A DNA stretch of 64,000 nt from the NCBI RefSeq assembly GCF_900184265.1, contig NZ_FXXA01000002.1, forward strand, positions 3,765,983-3,829,982, in the 5' to 3' direction. Below the pieces are notes generated by a model. That model did not search any database. It had not been told where the DNA came from and was given only the letters and a program-made list of their open reading frames with translations. The translations under genes were made by a program, and so were the position numbers. Each line of letters begins with the position of its first letter. Position 1 is the stretch's first letter. This document shows positions 34,320 through 43,866 of this stretch, one piece after another. This stretch comes from Eggerthella timonensis (GTDB lineage: Bacteria > Actinomycetota > Coriobacteriia > Coriobacteriales > Eggerthellaceae).

Positions 34320-36074
34320 ATGGCATCGAAAACCGTTCTGAGCCGCCGGCACTTCATTGCAGGGGCATTGGCGGCAAGCACCGCCGCCGCCTTGGGCGCC
34401 ACGGGGTGCGCCCCGGCATCATCCGGATCGCCGAAGGACGAAGGCGCGCCGTCTTCCGACGGCGCTTCCCCTTCGGGCGCCGTTCCCGCCGGCGATGCGC
34501 CGGCTTGGCTCGGCGAGGCTCCCAGCATCACCGACGCCGACTGCAAGGAAACGATCGACACGGAGGTTCTGGTAGTGGGAGCCGGCTGCTCCGGCTTAGT
34601 GGCGGCGAACTTCGCCGCCATGGAAGGCGCCGAAACCCTGCTGATCGAGAAATTCGACAAGGGCACCGGCCTGCGCGGCTCCGCCATAGGCGCCGTGGGA
34701 TCCCGGAAGCAGCAAGAAGCCGGCGTCGTGATCGATCCCATGGAAATCTGCAACGACCTCGCCCACTATTCGCTCAACAACTCCTCCATCGACCTCCACC
34801 GCCTCTGGACGGATCACTCCGCAGAGGCCGTCGATTGGTATTGCGATCTGGTCGACGGCGTGGATCAGTGCAAAATCGATCTTGAGTGGAGCATGCCCAG
34901 CCAGGAAACCCGCTACGCATGCTGGCCCACCGGACACGGCGCCATGCTCGACAACGGCAAGAGCGGCAAAGACGAAGCCAGCGGAGAAGGCGTCACCTAC
35001 GCATGCGTGGAGGGGAATTTCACGGCTCAGTCCAACGCCACGCTCAGGTACCAGACGAGCCTGGAATGCCTCATCAAAGAAGGCGACAAGGTAGTGGGAG
35101 CCTATGCGAGCACTGCCGACGGCAACTACCTGCGCATCAACGCTTCCAAAGGCGTCATCGTAGCCACCGGCGGGTACGCGAACAATGCGGAGATGTACAC
35201 CGCGCTGCAAGCCGATAACGCAAAGGGCCTGTGCGGCATCGTCCCCTTCGGCAACTTCAACGCCCAAGGCCAAGGCATCAAGGCCTGCTTGTGGGCCGGA
35301 GCCGCAAAGGACGAGATTCCGACGAGCATGGTGTTCGACCGCGGCATCATGCGCCCCGACCAGGCGCCGGGCGATCCTTTCGCGATGGACTTCGGCTACT
35401 TCCATATGGCAACCCAGCCGTTCCTCAAGGTGGACATCGAGGGCGAGCGCATCACCAACGAGTCCTCCCCCTACGACTTCCTCATCCATGCGCTGGCAAA
35501 GAAGAGTCGTCAGCGCGCCTGGTACAACATCTGGGACTCCCAGTGGCCCGCCGACATCGAGCGCTTCCACACCATCGGCTGTTCCGGCCTGATAAAGGGA
35601 GAAGGCACCAACCAGATGGATCCGGAAGGCGTGGAGGGAACGGCCGCAATCATCGAAAGCCTGGTCGAGGAAGGCAAGATCGTCAAGGCCGACACGCTTG
35701 ACGAGATAGCCGACGCGTTCGGCATCGACAAAGAGACGTTCTTGGCCACCGTCGAGGAGTACAACGGTCTTTTCGATGCGCAGAACGACACGCAGTACGG
35801 AAAAGAAGCTTTCAGGCTGTCGGAAATCCGCACCGCGCCCTTCTATGCATGCAAGCTCTCGGGCATAGCGCTCTGCACCCTCGACGGCATCAAGATCAAC
35901 ACGAAGTTCCAGGCGCTTGACGCCGACAACGCTCCCATCGAGGGCCTTTACGTCATCGGCAACGACTCCGGCAACTATTACAACGGCAGCTATCCGAACC
36001 TGGCCGCCGGCCTCAACGCCGGCCGGTGCGTCACCTTCGGCATGCTGTGCGGAAGGCACGTGGCGAACCTGTAG
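34320..36074 (+). CDS. Tat-exported FAD-dependent reductase (fumarate reductase flavoprotein family)
   Basis: The protein has 584 residues. The Tat signal is SRRHFIAG, followed by a lipobox (GATGC) and a Ser/Ala/Gly/Pro linker to residue about 75, so it is probably a membrane-tethered lipoprotein. The Rossmann motif is TEVLVVGAGCSGLVAANFAA. The C-terminal region has SEIRTAPFYACKLSG and NGSYPNLAAGLNAGR, the FAD-closing motif of urocanate/fumarate reductase-like proteins. The substrate is unknown. It is divergent from its likely LuxR regulator and followed by a strong terminator. Confidence 0.9.
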   Translation: MASKTVLSRRHFIAGALAASTAAALGATGCAPASSGSPKDEGAPSSDGASPSGAVPAGDAPAWLGEAPSITDADCKETIDTEVLVVGAGCSGLVAANFAAMEGAETLLIEKFDKGTGLRGSAIGAVGSRKQQEAGVVIDPMEICNDLAHYSLNNSSIDLHRLWTDHSAEAVDWYCDLVDGVDQCKIDLEWSMPSQETRYACWPTGHGAMLDNGKSGKDEASGEGVTYACVEGNFTAQSNATLRYQTSLECLIKEGDKVVGAYASTADGNYLRINASKGVIVATGGYANNAEMYTALQADNAKGLCGIVPFGNFNAQGQGIKACLWAGAAKDEIPTSMVFDRGIMRPDQAPGDPFAMDFGYFHMATQPFLKVDIEGERITNESSPYDFLIHALAKKSRQRAWYNIWDSQWPADIERFHTIGCSGLIKGEGTNQMDPEGVEGTAAIIESLVEEGKIVKADTLDEIADAFGIDKETFLATVEEYNGLFDAQNDTQYGKEAFRLSEIRTAPFYACKLSGIALCTLDGIKINTKFQALDADNAPIEGLYVIGNDSGNYYNGSYPNLAAGLNAGRCVTFGMLCGRHVANL

Positions 36075-36088
36075 CTTGACGCAAGCCA

Positions 36089-36123
36089 GCGGCCCCGGTC
36101 GGCTCCCCTGCGACCGGGGCCGC
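36089..36123 (+). terminator. Terminator after flavoprotein gene
   Basis: GCGGCCCCGGTCG and CGACCGGGGCCGC form a perfect 13-bp stem with a 9-nt loop, 15 nt past the stop. Confidence 0.75.
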
Positions 36124-36221
36124 GCTCGCACATCGCTTTGCGCAGGAATGGTCAGGATTCCCCGCGCGTCGTTCTCTACCATGGAGGGTGCACCGCATCC
36201 GAAGACGAGAGGAACGACATC

Positions 36222-37337
36222 GTGAAAACCGCCACCATGACCTTCAAGAACCTGACCGGAACCCACTACGAGGCGGGGCAAACGCTGGCGCATTGGGTAC
36301 GCACGCGCCCCGACCTGCTGCAGCGCGCCATCCTTCCTCCGGATGCCTATCCTCAAGACAAGCTGCGCGCCATCGAGGATTTGCTCGACCGGCACTGCGC
36401 CGGCGTCAACGAGGAGATCCAGGGCTTCGCGGACGGCCTCGGAATATCGCCCGACCAGGCGATGTACTATGCAGCCACCTACGTGGAGCGCGGCTGCAGC
36501 GCGATGGCGGCCTTGCCCTCCCGCACCGCGAACGGCCACGCGCTCGTGGCGCGCAACTACGATTTCACCGACGAGATCGAGGAGCTGTGCTTCGCCTACA
36601 CCGACATCGACGGGGCGTTTCGACACGTTGGCTCCCTGCTCAACCTGTTCGGTCGCTGCGACGGCATGAACGAGCACGGACTTGCCGTGTGCATCACCAG
36701 CAACGGCATCCCCGTGGGCAACTTCGAAGGCGGGCGCAAGGCGGGGGTCACCGGCTTCATGTTCTGGGCCGTCGTGCGCAGCATCCTCGAGCAGTGCGCC
36801 ACCGTCGACGAGGCGGTGGCATGGGCGTTGGAGGCGCCCATCAGCTTCAACATCAACCTCATGCTGGCCGACGGCGAGGGCCGCATCGGTTTGCTACAAT
36901 GCATGGACGGCCACAAGGGCTACGAGGTGCTCGAAGAGAGCGGCCCGGTGGGCACGGCGGATCATCTGGCGGTGACGAACCACGTGGTGCTGCCCGACGT
37001 GAAGCCGTTCGAGACCGAGCTGCTCGACAACTCGATCAAGCGCCTCGCGGCCATCGAGCGCTTCTTCGACACGCACCCCAGCGTGTCGGCCGACGACCTG
37101 AAAACGCTGCTGTCCACCCCCTACCCCGACGGGCTCTGCTGCCACTTCTACCCGATCTTCTTCGGGACGCTGCGCTCCATGGTGTTCGACACCGCCGCGC
37201 GCAGCATCGAGATGACCTGCGGATCCCCTCGCGCGAACGCTTGGCGCCGCTTCGCCGTGGAACCGCTCGACGAGCAGGATTTCAGCATCGACCTGCCCTG
37301 CGAGGATGCGAACGAGGAATTCTTCCGCATCCTGTAA
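36222..37337 (+). CDS. C45 family peptidase / acyl-CoA:6-APA acyltransferase-like Ntn hydrolase
   Basis: The protein has 371 residues. A GTG start at 36222 is preceded by GAGAGGA; the upstream in-frame ATG lies outside the conserved region. Cys92 in VERGCSAMAAL follows a glycine, the autoprocessing Gly-Cys of this Ntn-hydrolase family. It is followed by VARNYDFTDEIEELC and MNEHGLAVCITSNG, typical of the linear amide C-N hydrolase group (acyl transferase, choloylglycine relatives). It would cleave or transfer an acyl group on an amide. Substrate unknown. It is co-transcribed with the AraC gene. Confidence 0.82.
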   Translation: MKTATMTFKNLTGTHYEAGQTLAHWVRTRPDLLQRAILPPDAYPQDKLRAIEDLLDRHCAGVNEEIQGFADGLGISPDQAMYYAATYVERGCSAMAALPSRTANGHALVARNYDFTDEIEELCFAYTDIDGAFRHVGSLLNLFGRCDGMNEHGLAVCITSNGIPVGNFEGGRKAGVTGFMFWAVVRSILEQCATVDEAVAWALEAPISFNINLMLADGEGRIGLLQCMDGHKGYEVLEESGPVGTADHLAVTNHVVLPDVKPFETELLDNSIKRLAAIERFFDTHPSVSADDLKTLLSTPYPDGLCCHFYPIFFGTLRSMVFDTAARSIEMTCGSPRANAWRRFAVEPLDEQDFSIDLPCEDANEEFFRIL

Positions 37338-37364
37338 GCCCGCACCCGTGAAAGGAGCACCGCT

Positions 37365-38228
37365 TTGGACTACCGCGAGGTCATCGGCGAGGCCATCGTG
37401 TTCATCGAGAACAACCTGCGCGAGCCCCTGAACGCCGTCATGGTGTCCAAGGCGGTGGGCTACTCCTACTACCACTTCCATCGGCATTTCCTGTTCGCGA
37501 TGGGCGAAACCGTGGGCAGCTACATCCGCGGCCGGCGGCTGACGCAGGCGGCCTCCGAGCTCGTGCACAGCGACCGGAACATCCTCGACATCGCCGTCGG
37601 CCTGCGGTTCGAATCGGCCGAGAGCTTCTCCCGCGCATTCAAGAAGAAATACCGCCTGACGCCGAGCGCTTACCGCAAACAGGGAGTGGACGCGCTCATC
37701 TCCAGCCATCCGCCTCTCGACCCTGCGGACGTCGGCGGTTTGATCAGCCTGAGCCCGGACATCGTCGAGGTACCCGGCATGCGCGTCCTGGGGCTCACGT
37801 ACGAAATGAGCGTCGCCGAGAACGAAAGCCCTGCGATGTGGGCACGGTTGAACGACCTGCTGGCGCGCGCGGAGGGAGCGCCCGTCGTCGGCGATCGGTA
37901 CGGCTTTTACGAAAGCGGCGCCGATTGCAGCCAGACCACATTCGAAGAGGGAACCGCCGTGCGGGCGTTCATAGGCACGGCGAGCCCCGAGGGCTGCACC
38001 ATCGAGGGCTTTGCGGAGAAGCGCTTCTCTGGCGGGCGCTACGCGAGGTTCGTCCACCGCGGCAGGGTCGAGGATCTGCCGTCCACCTACCGTTACCTCT
38101 GGGGCGTCTGGTTTCCCCAAAGCGGCTACGATCTGGCCGATCGCGACGATTTCGAGCGCTACGGCCCCCGCTTCCTCGGCCCCGACGAGACCACCTCCGA
38201 GATCGAGGTGTTCTTCCCTATCGCGTGA
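37365..38228 (+). CDS. AraC family regulator with GyrI-like effector domain
   Basis: The protein has 287 residues. The start is TTG at 37365, supported by AAAGGAG seven nt upstream. Residues about 8-105 form an AraC double helix-turn-helix (SKAVGYSYYHFHRHFLFAMG, AVGLRFESAESFSRAFKKKY, LTPSAYRK). Residues about 120-287 form a GyrI/SOUL-like small-molecule-binding domain (VEVPGMRVLGLTYEMSV and FIGTASPEGCTIEGF). This is the Rob/MarA-plus-GyrI architecture used to sense amphipathic compounds. It lies 27 nt after the Ntn-hydrolase gene and may control it. Confidence 0.9.
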   Translation: MDYREVIGEAIVFIENNLREPLNAVMVSKAVGYSYYHFHRHFLFAMGETVGSYIRGRRLTQAASELVHSDRNILDIAVGLRFESAESFSRAFKKKYRLTPSAYRKQGVDALISSHPPLDPADVGGLISLSPDIVEVPGMRVLGLTYEMSVAENESPAMWARLNDLLARAEGAPVVGDRYGFYESGADCSQTTFEEGTAVRAFIGTASPEGCTIEGFAEKRFSGGRYARFVHRGRVEDLPSTYRYLWGVWFPQSGYDLADRDDFERYGPRFLGPDETTSEIEVFFPIA

Positions 38229-38249
38229 GCGGGGCAACCTGAATAGACG

Positions 38250-40262
38250 TTATCCCTCGATCTCGTACAGCCGCATGTCGCCTTCGCTCAGCAGAAGCTC
38301 GAACCCGGGCGTTTGCTCGTCGATCGATTCGATGCCGCGCCAATTCTCCTCCTTGTAGCGCAGCTTGAGCGTGGTGCGATCTTCGCCTTCCGGAACGTCG
38401 AGCATCAGCACGTAGCGCGCGCCGATCTCGTCAACCACGCGCCGCACCTCGCGCGACGAGGCGATGTCGCACAGCTGCGTTCGCAGGATCTCGCTCTCTT
38501 CGGCACTTCCCCGCCCGGTATCGGACGAGCGCCTGAAATAGGTGTTGATCCCTTCCACGCCGTAACTCCAACAGCTGCCGTCGCTGGGAACGTTGATGAC
38601 GAGCGAGCCTGCGGGAATCAGCTCCATCGCCTGCTTCACGAACGCGTCCTCCTCGCTCGTCAGCGCTTTGTTCCACGAATAGCGCGTCGAAACCTCTCGA
38701 TGGATCTTCGCCAGCCCCGCTCCAACATCGGCGTTCCCTATCAGCTTCGCATGGAACGGGAAGAACTGGCACGCCAACATGAGCGCAACGAGGATGCCCA
38801 CGGGCAGGCGCCAGCATGTCGGATGATCTTTTTGCACCTTCATCGCCTTCGCGCACCAGCCTCGCGCAAGATCGACCAGCTGCACGAATCCGAGCGCAGC
38901 CAGAGGAATGGCGAACAGGGCGGCCATCGCTCCCGTACGGTTCAAGTCGGTGTACCAGAACCCGGTGAGCAGCTGCTTCACCGCGCCGTCGGTCGACGCA
39001 TCGACAACGTATGCCAAAAGCGCGAACGCGTACGCTACCGTCATCCACAGGAAGCGTCTGTTGCGGCACGTGTAGATCACGCCGGCAAGCACGGCGACGC
39101 TGAGAAACGGCTGCACGCCTTGGCGCACCGTGAACATGAACAGCAACCCGCTAACGATGGCCTCGACGGGCGACAGCGTTGCCTCCCACGTGTATTGGAC
39201 GACGTTCTGCAAGAACGGCGCAAGGTACAGCGCCGCCCACCCCGCACAGGCAACGACCATCAGCACGATCGCCCCTGCAACGCGCTTCCGAGTGAGACAC
39301 GGCGCATCGTCACCGGGTAGATAGAAGATGCGACTGACGCAGTAGAGCACAGCCCAAATACCAAGCGTGAACGCACCGTTCGGTTGCGCAAGCGCTATGG
39401 CGGCCAGTCCCACGGCCACCGCACACGCAAGCCGCACCTTGCCCGAAAGCCCTGCAACTTCGATGGCCCCCATGAGCGCTACGAACGCGAGCGGGATCAG
39501 GATAAACGCGAGCATATTCGACAGCAGCTGTCCGAACACGACGAACCCCCAGGGGAACCCGCAAAACGCCACGACGAACAGGGAGCCAGCCCATACGATG
39601 CGCTTGTCTTTCTCGAACAGCTTGTGAAGCAGCAGGCACATCCCAAGCGGGAATACGATCGCCACCAATGCGACGATCATGGCATTCGCAGCAAGGGTCA
39701 CGCCGTTGCCGACGAGCGATGCCGCAACGGCCGTCGCAACATGCCAGGCGGAAGGATAGAAATTGCTGATCGTCACCTGATCGAGATACGAATGGGCATG
39801 CAATGTGGAGAACGTGCCGGTATCCAGGAACCCTCGCACGATCGCAAGGTGCACGGTCGTGTCGTCGTTGCGCGAAAACGACTCGGGGCCGTCGATGGCC
39901 AGCAAGAAGACGACGAACGTGACGACAAGCGCCACTGCGACGTACAAGGCAGCTATCTTGCACGCTTCTCTTGCATTTCCGACTGCGATAAGCTGACGGC
40001 CCGAACCCCTCGCAACTGCTTTGCCAACCAGCAACGAAACAGCGCCGAGCGCAATAGCACTGGCAAGCAGCACCGGCCCTGAGCAGGAAATGCCCGCTTC
40101 GAACAGAACGATGCCGACCGCCGTCAAAGCGAACACCGAGAACATCGGCGCAATGGCAACAGAGGAAAAGCGGGCGATCGAAAGCGCACGCGCGAAGAGG
40201 TATCCCGGGGCGTACAGCACCGCAACGCATGCCAAAACAGCGAGCAAGAATGTGAACCACAT
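38250..40262 (-). CDS. Large multi-TM protein, DUF6541/GT-C-like
   Basis: The protein has 670 residues; an in-frame ATG eight codons upstream is an alternative start. About 14 hydrophobic helices fill residues 1-500. A luminal-type motif follows the early helices (SFSRNDDTTVHLAIVRGFLD) with an acidic pair like the catalytic loop of GT-C glycosyltransferases. A soluble C-terminal domain lies at about residues 520-670. The layout resembles the actinobacterial DUF6541 cell-envelope proteins. A role in transferring a lipid-linked sugar is a guess. It is monocistronic with a terminator-like hairpin just upstream of its start. Confidence 0.72.
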   Translation of the reverse strand: MWFTFLLAVLACVAVLYAPGYLFARALSIARFSSVAIAPMFSVFALTAVGIVLFEAGISCSGPVLLASAIALGAVSLLVGKAVARGSGRQLIAVGNAREACKIAALYVAVALVVTFVVFLLAIDGPESFSRNDDTTVHLAIVRGFLDTGTFSTLHAHSYLDQVTISNFYPSAWHVATAVAASLVGNGVTLAANAMIVALVAIVFPLGMCLLLHKLFEKDKRIVWAGSLFVVAFCGFPWGFVVFGQLLSNMLAFILIPLAFVALMGAIEVAGLSGKVRLACAVAVGLAAIALAQPNGAFTLGIWAVLYCVSRIFYLPGDDAPCLTRKRVAGAIVLMVVACAGWAALYLAPFLQNVVQYTWEATLSPVEAIVSGLLFMFTVRQGVQPFLSVAVLAGVIYTCRNRRFLWMTVAYAFALLAYVVDASTDGAVKQLLTGFWYTDLNRTGAMAALFAIPLAALGFVQLVDLARGWCAKAMKVQKDHPTCWRLPVGILVALMLACQFFPFHAKLIGNADVGAGLAKIHREVSTRYSWNKALTSEEDAFVKQAMELIPAGSLVINVPSDGSCWSYGVEGINTYFRRSSDTGRGSAEESEILRTQLCDIASSREVRRVVDEIGARYVLMLDVPEGEDRTTLKLRYKEENWRGIESIDEQTPGFELLLSEGDMRLYEIEG

Positions 40263-40355
40263 AGATGTCCCCCATAGTAAGATCATTCGGAAACGCAGCG
40301 TCTTTCGCGAACATCGCAGTGCAGATTATACCCGCAGATACTCCGAATGCGCACC

Positions 40356-40381
40356 GCGGCCGCCCCGGATGGGGCGGCCGC
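40356..40381. terminator. Terminator between flavoprotein and DUF6541-like genes
   Basis: GCGGCCGCCCC, loop GGAT, GGGGCGGCCGC form an 11-bp perfect stem, downstream of the flavoprotein gene on the minus strand. Confidence 0.7.
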
Positions 40382-40425
40382 TGGAGGGAGGGGAACGCGC
40401 GTCTTGCGCGGCGTGCGCGCTGCCG

Positions 40426-42210
40426 TTACAGCTCTGCCAAGTCGCGACCCAACAGGTACGACAGCGTGCCGCACACGGCACCGAGGTTCTGGCCGGGCAT
40501 GACGAAGTTGTAGGTGTTGGCGTAGAAGTCGCCGGTCATGATGCCCGTGTTGTACAGGCCCTCGATGGGCGTGTCGTTCTCGTCGCACACCTGCATGTTC
40601 TCATCGGTGCGCAAGCCGCCGCACACGGTGAGGAACGTGGCGCCCGTGATCTTCGTGGCGTAGAACGGCGGCGTGGAGACGGGGAACAGGATTTCGGGAT
40701 TCACGTGGAACTGCTCGTCGAGCCCCTGTTCAGCGTATTCGTTGTACTGTTTGATGGTGGCCAGCGCCTGCTCCTGGTCGATGCCGTCCATCTGCTTCAC
40801 CAGCTCTTCGATGGTGTCGGCCTTGTAGTACGTAGCGCCTGTGCCGATGGATTGCTTGCCGTTCTCGGCGTTCTTGTCCCACGACGCGATCACCTCGTCG
40901 GGCGTGAGCGGCATGATGCCGTTCTCGTGGTCGATGCAGCATCCGAACTGCTCCCACTCGTCCTGCGTGTAGGCGTACGCCTTGTCCCACACGGCGTAGG
41001 CGGTCTTCTGAGGAAGCTGCAGCACCGAGATGGCGCCGTACGCGAAGTTCGTGCACTCGTTCTGGTAGCGCTCGCCGTGGATGTCCATGTTCAAGCCCCA
41101 GAAGTTGGAGATCACGCCGTGCGCCGGACCCGATGCGCCGCCGTTGATCATAGGCGGCACCGGGTACGTCTTCTGCCAGGCGGCGCCCACCCACAGGCCC
41201 ATCTTCTGGCCGTCGCCGGGCATGAGGCCCGAGTACACCAGTTCGGCATCGTAGTCCACGTCGCCGAACGAGAGCGCATCCTTGAAGTGCTCCCACGCCC
41301 ACGGGCTGTACTTCGCCATCATGTCGGGGTTCTTCGAGAAGTCGCCCGTGGCCAGCACCACGGCCTTGTTCGCCATGTACTTGACGTACGAGCCATCCTC
41401 GCGCTGCGCCACAACGCCCGACACGCGCCCGGTGTTGTCGTCCTCGCGGATGAGGTACTGCGCGACGGTCTTGTAATGCACCTCGCCGCCAAAATCGCCC
41501 GTGAAGATGTCGGCGTACGCCTGCGCTTCGAGCGGCGCGCCGTACAGAGCACCGAAGGGCTGCTCGTCGGTATAGAAGTTGTGCGACGCGGGCGGCACGG
41601 TGATGGTGCCGTCGGGATCGTAGTAGCCCGGCTCGAGGCAGCACTTGAGGCCTTGCTTCTCCATGTGATCGATGGTCCAGTCGATGGACTCGCCCGAATG
41701 GTTGATCCAGCGCTCCCACTTCTTCTTGTCCATAAGGTACGTGCCGGCGGTCTGCTCGGCCTTCACGATCTCGCGCGCGGTTTCGGGCGAGTAGTCGATG
41801 CCCTTAGCCTTCTGGTACTTCGACCCGATGGCGTGGTTCGAGCCGCCGCGGCTGATGGGCTTGCTGCTGGCGGAGAACACGATGACGTCGGCGCCCTGCT
41901 CGGCGGCCGACACCGCCGTGCACAGCCCGGCCATGCCCGCGCCCACCACCACGATGTCGTGCGTGATGGTCTCGGCGATGTCGGCGTCGGCCACCGGCTC
42001 GGGCGGAATCTCGAAGCTCCACTTCATGTGCTGGTAGCTGTCGGCCGTCAGCACGTCGGACGCGGCTGAGGATGCCGAGCCGGCGCTGGCAGTGCTTCCC
42101 TCGGACGCGGCGCCGCCCGAAGGCGAGCACGCGGCAAGCGCGCTTCCCGTAGCCGCCAACGCACCGGTAGCCAATGCCCCTTTGAGAAAATCTCGACGAT
42201 TCAGTTCCAT
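40426..42210 (-). CDS. Tat-exported FAD-dependent reductase (fumarate reductase flavoprotein family)
   Basis: The protein has 594 residues. AAGGAGG supports the start. The Tat signal (NRRDFLKGALATGALAATG) is followed by a lipobox-like ALAAC and a Ser/Gly/Ala linker. The Rossmann motif is HDIVVVGAGMAGLCTAVSAA near residue 85. The C-terminal region has PPFYATKITGATFLTVCGGL and NFVMPGQNLGAVCG. It reduces an unknown acceptor outside the membrane. The divergent LuxR gene 213 nt away is its likely regulator. No cytochrome gene is adjacent, unlike the 28.8 kb flavoprotein. Confidence 0.9.
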   Translation of the reverse strand: MELNRRDFLKGALATGALAATGSALAACSPSGGAASEGSTASAGSASSAASDVLTADSYQHMKWSFEIPPEPVADADIAETITHDIVVVGAGMAGLCTAVSAAEQGADVIVFSASSKPISRGGSNHAIGSKYQKAKGIDYSPETAREIVKAEQTAGTYLMDKKKWERWINHSGESIDWTIDHMEKQGLKCCLEPGYYDPDGTITVPPASHNFYTDEQPFGALYGAPLEAQAYADIFTGDFGGEVHYKTVAQYLIREDDNTGRVSGVVAQREDGSYVKYMANKAVVLATGDFSKNPDMMAKYSPWAWEHFKDALSFGDVDYDAELVYSGLMPGDGQKMGLWVGAAWQKTYPVPPMINGGASGPAHGVISNFWGLNMDIHGERYQNECTNFAYGAISVLQLPQKTAYAVWDKAYAYTQDEWEQFGCCIDHENGIMPLTPDEVIASWDKNAENGKQSIGTGATYYKADTIEELVKQMDGIDQEQALATIKQYNEYAEQGLDEQFHVNPEILFPVSTPPFYATKITGATFLTVCGGLRTDENMQVCDENDTPIEGLYNTGIMTGDFYANTYNFVMPGQNLGAVCGTLSYLLGRDLAEL

Positions 42211-42261
42211 GCGATTTCCCTCCTTGTGATCGGTTGCGGAACACGGGTCCAGTCTTGCACG

Positions 42262-42282
42262 AACGCGAGCGGCTCGCGTTCA
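42262..42282. promoter_or_regulatory. Palindrome in flavoprotein/LuxR divergent region
   Basis: GAACGCGAG, CGG, CTCGCGTTC form a perfect 9-bp inverted repeat 52 nt upstream of the flavoprotein start. It is a possible LuxR operator. The LuxR gene itself has TACAAT near 42400. Confidence 0.4.
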
Positions 42283-42423
42283 CCCGCGCCTGGTGTTTCA
42301 TGAGAAAAGGGGTCACATAGATCAGGTGAATTGCCGCTTCCGCTGATCATCGGCACGTCTTTTTGGGCATCGGCCATCGAAGCGCCGATCGATTTCGCCT
42401 ACAATAGCGTTTGGGGAGGGGTT

Positions 42424-43860
42424 ATGGCGCATACGGAGAAAACTCAGCTGTTCTTGGTGGCCACGGGGTTCGCCTGCTTTTTGGCGATGAACTCGTTTTC
42501 GCTGTGGGGCTTTTCGTTTTTGCCGCAGTTCGCGTTCGGCGCGAGCGCGCAGGACAGCTGGAGCACGCCGGTGCAGCTCAGCAACATCACCGCGTTCTTC
42601 GTGTACTTCGTAGGTTCGACGCGCTTTCCACGACTGTTCGACCGCGCACCGTTCTTCGAGGCCGTGCTGCTCATCGCGGCAGGCATGATCTTCCTGCTGG
42701 GATTCTTCGTCACGTCGTCATCCGTCATGCTGACCGTGTCGGCGATTCTCGTGGGCGTGGGAAGCACGTGCTGCTTCATCTGTTGGGAGACGGTGCTGTC
42801 GCTCAGCGAGCCGCGCGAGACGAAGAAGCAGATCATCCTGGGGTCGGTCCTGTCGCTGCTTCCCTTCGGCCTGTTCTTCGCGTTCGGCCAGGCCGGCTTG
42901 CTGTTCACCGAGTCGCTGCTGGCATTCTGCAACCTCGTCCTGCTGTTCTTCACGCTGCGGTTCGCGGGCGGTGCGCCCGTTGCGGCACCTCCCGCGACGC
43001 CGACCGAGCAAAGGTCGCCGCGCGCGCCGTCGCTCATCCGCCGTCACTTCTGGAAGCCGCTGCTGTGCATCGTCATGATCGGCGTGATCTCGCCCGTCAT
43101 CGGCTCGGTGGCGTTCTCGAACGACCTCGCGTTCTTCGAAAGCTGCGCTATCGTGTTCGCGGCGAACCTCCTATCCGCGGCCATCCTCGCTATCGTCTGG
43201 CTGGCCCTCGACAAGGAGACCACCATCTCAAGCGCGTACGTCGTGCTGTTTCCCGTGCTCATCACCGCGTTTCTGGCGTTCCCCTTCGTAGCCGAGCAGT
43301 ACCGCATCGTCGTGGTGTTCGTGGGCAGCTTCGGATTCACGCTGTTCTCCATCGTCATGATGGTGTCGTGCATCGCCATCGCGCGCGAACGCGGCCTCGG
43401 CCTCGTGTTCGTGTACGCGCTGTTCGCCGGCGTCACGTACGTGTCGCGCCTGATCGGTCAGGGTTTGGCTGCCGTGATCGGCCGCAGCTCGCTGTCGCAG
43501 GAGACGCAGATCGTGACGAGCGTGTTCGTGCTGCTGTACGGGTGCTCGTTGGTCATGTTCATCCTCGTGCGGAAAAGCGCCGCGCGACCGAAGGAGCCCG
43601 CCCCCAGCGGCATCGACGTGCTGCAGCAGGCGTGCGCGCAGTTGGCCGCCGAGCATGGGCTGTCGGCGCGCCAAGCCGAGGTGCTCGACCTGCTGGCGCA
43701 CGGCTACGACGTGCCGTCCATCGCGAAAAAGCTGTTCATCTCGGAAAACACCGTGCGCACCCACACGAAGAAGATCTACGCCCTGCTCGACGTGCATGCG
43801 AAGCAGGAGATCGTCGACCTCGTGAACGCCCGCTGCGACAGAGGCGCCGAGGACGAGTAG
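42424..43860 (+). CDS. Membrane-embedded LuxR-type regulator (12 TM + HTH)
   Basis: The protein has 478 residues. GGAGGGG precedes the ATG at 42424. About 12 membrane helices (residues 8-405) are followed by a LuxR helix-turn-helix: HGLSARQAEVLDLLAHGYDV, PSIAKKLFISENTVRTHTKK and IYALLDVHAKQEIVDLV. It is the third such regulator in the window and again stands divergent from a Tat flavoprotein gene. The membrane part may sense the reductase substrate. Confidence 0.88.
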   Translation: MAHTEKTQLFLVATGFACFLAMNSFSLWGFSFLPQFAFGASAQDSWSTPVQLSNITAFFVYFVGSTRFPRLFDRAPFFEAVLLIAAGMIFLLGFFVTSSSVMLTVSAILVGVGSTCCFICWETVLSLSEPRETKKQIILGSVLSLLPFGLFFAFGQAGLLFTESLLAFCNLVLLFFTLRFAGGAPVAAPPATPTEQRSPRAPSLIRRHFWKPLLCIVMIGVISPVIGSVAFSNDLAFFESCAIVFAANLLSAAILAIVWLALDKETTISSAYVVLFPVLITAFLAFPFVAEQYRIVVVFVGSFGFTLFSIVMMVSCIAIARERGLGLVFVYALFAGVTYVSRLIGQGLAAVIGRSSLSQETQIVTSVFVLLYGCSLVMFILVRKSAARPKEPAPSGIDVLQQACAQLAAEHGLSARQAEVLDLLAHGYDVPSIAKKLFISENTVRTHTKKIYALLDVHAKQEIVDLVNARCDRGAEDE

Positions 43861-43866
43861 GGCATT

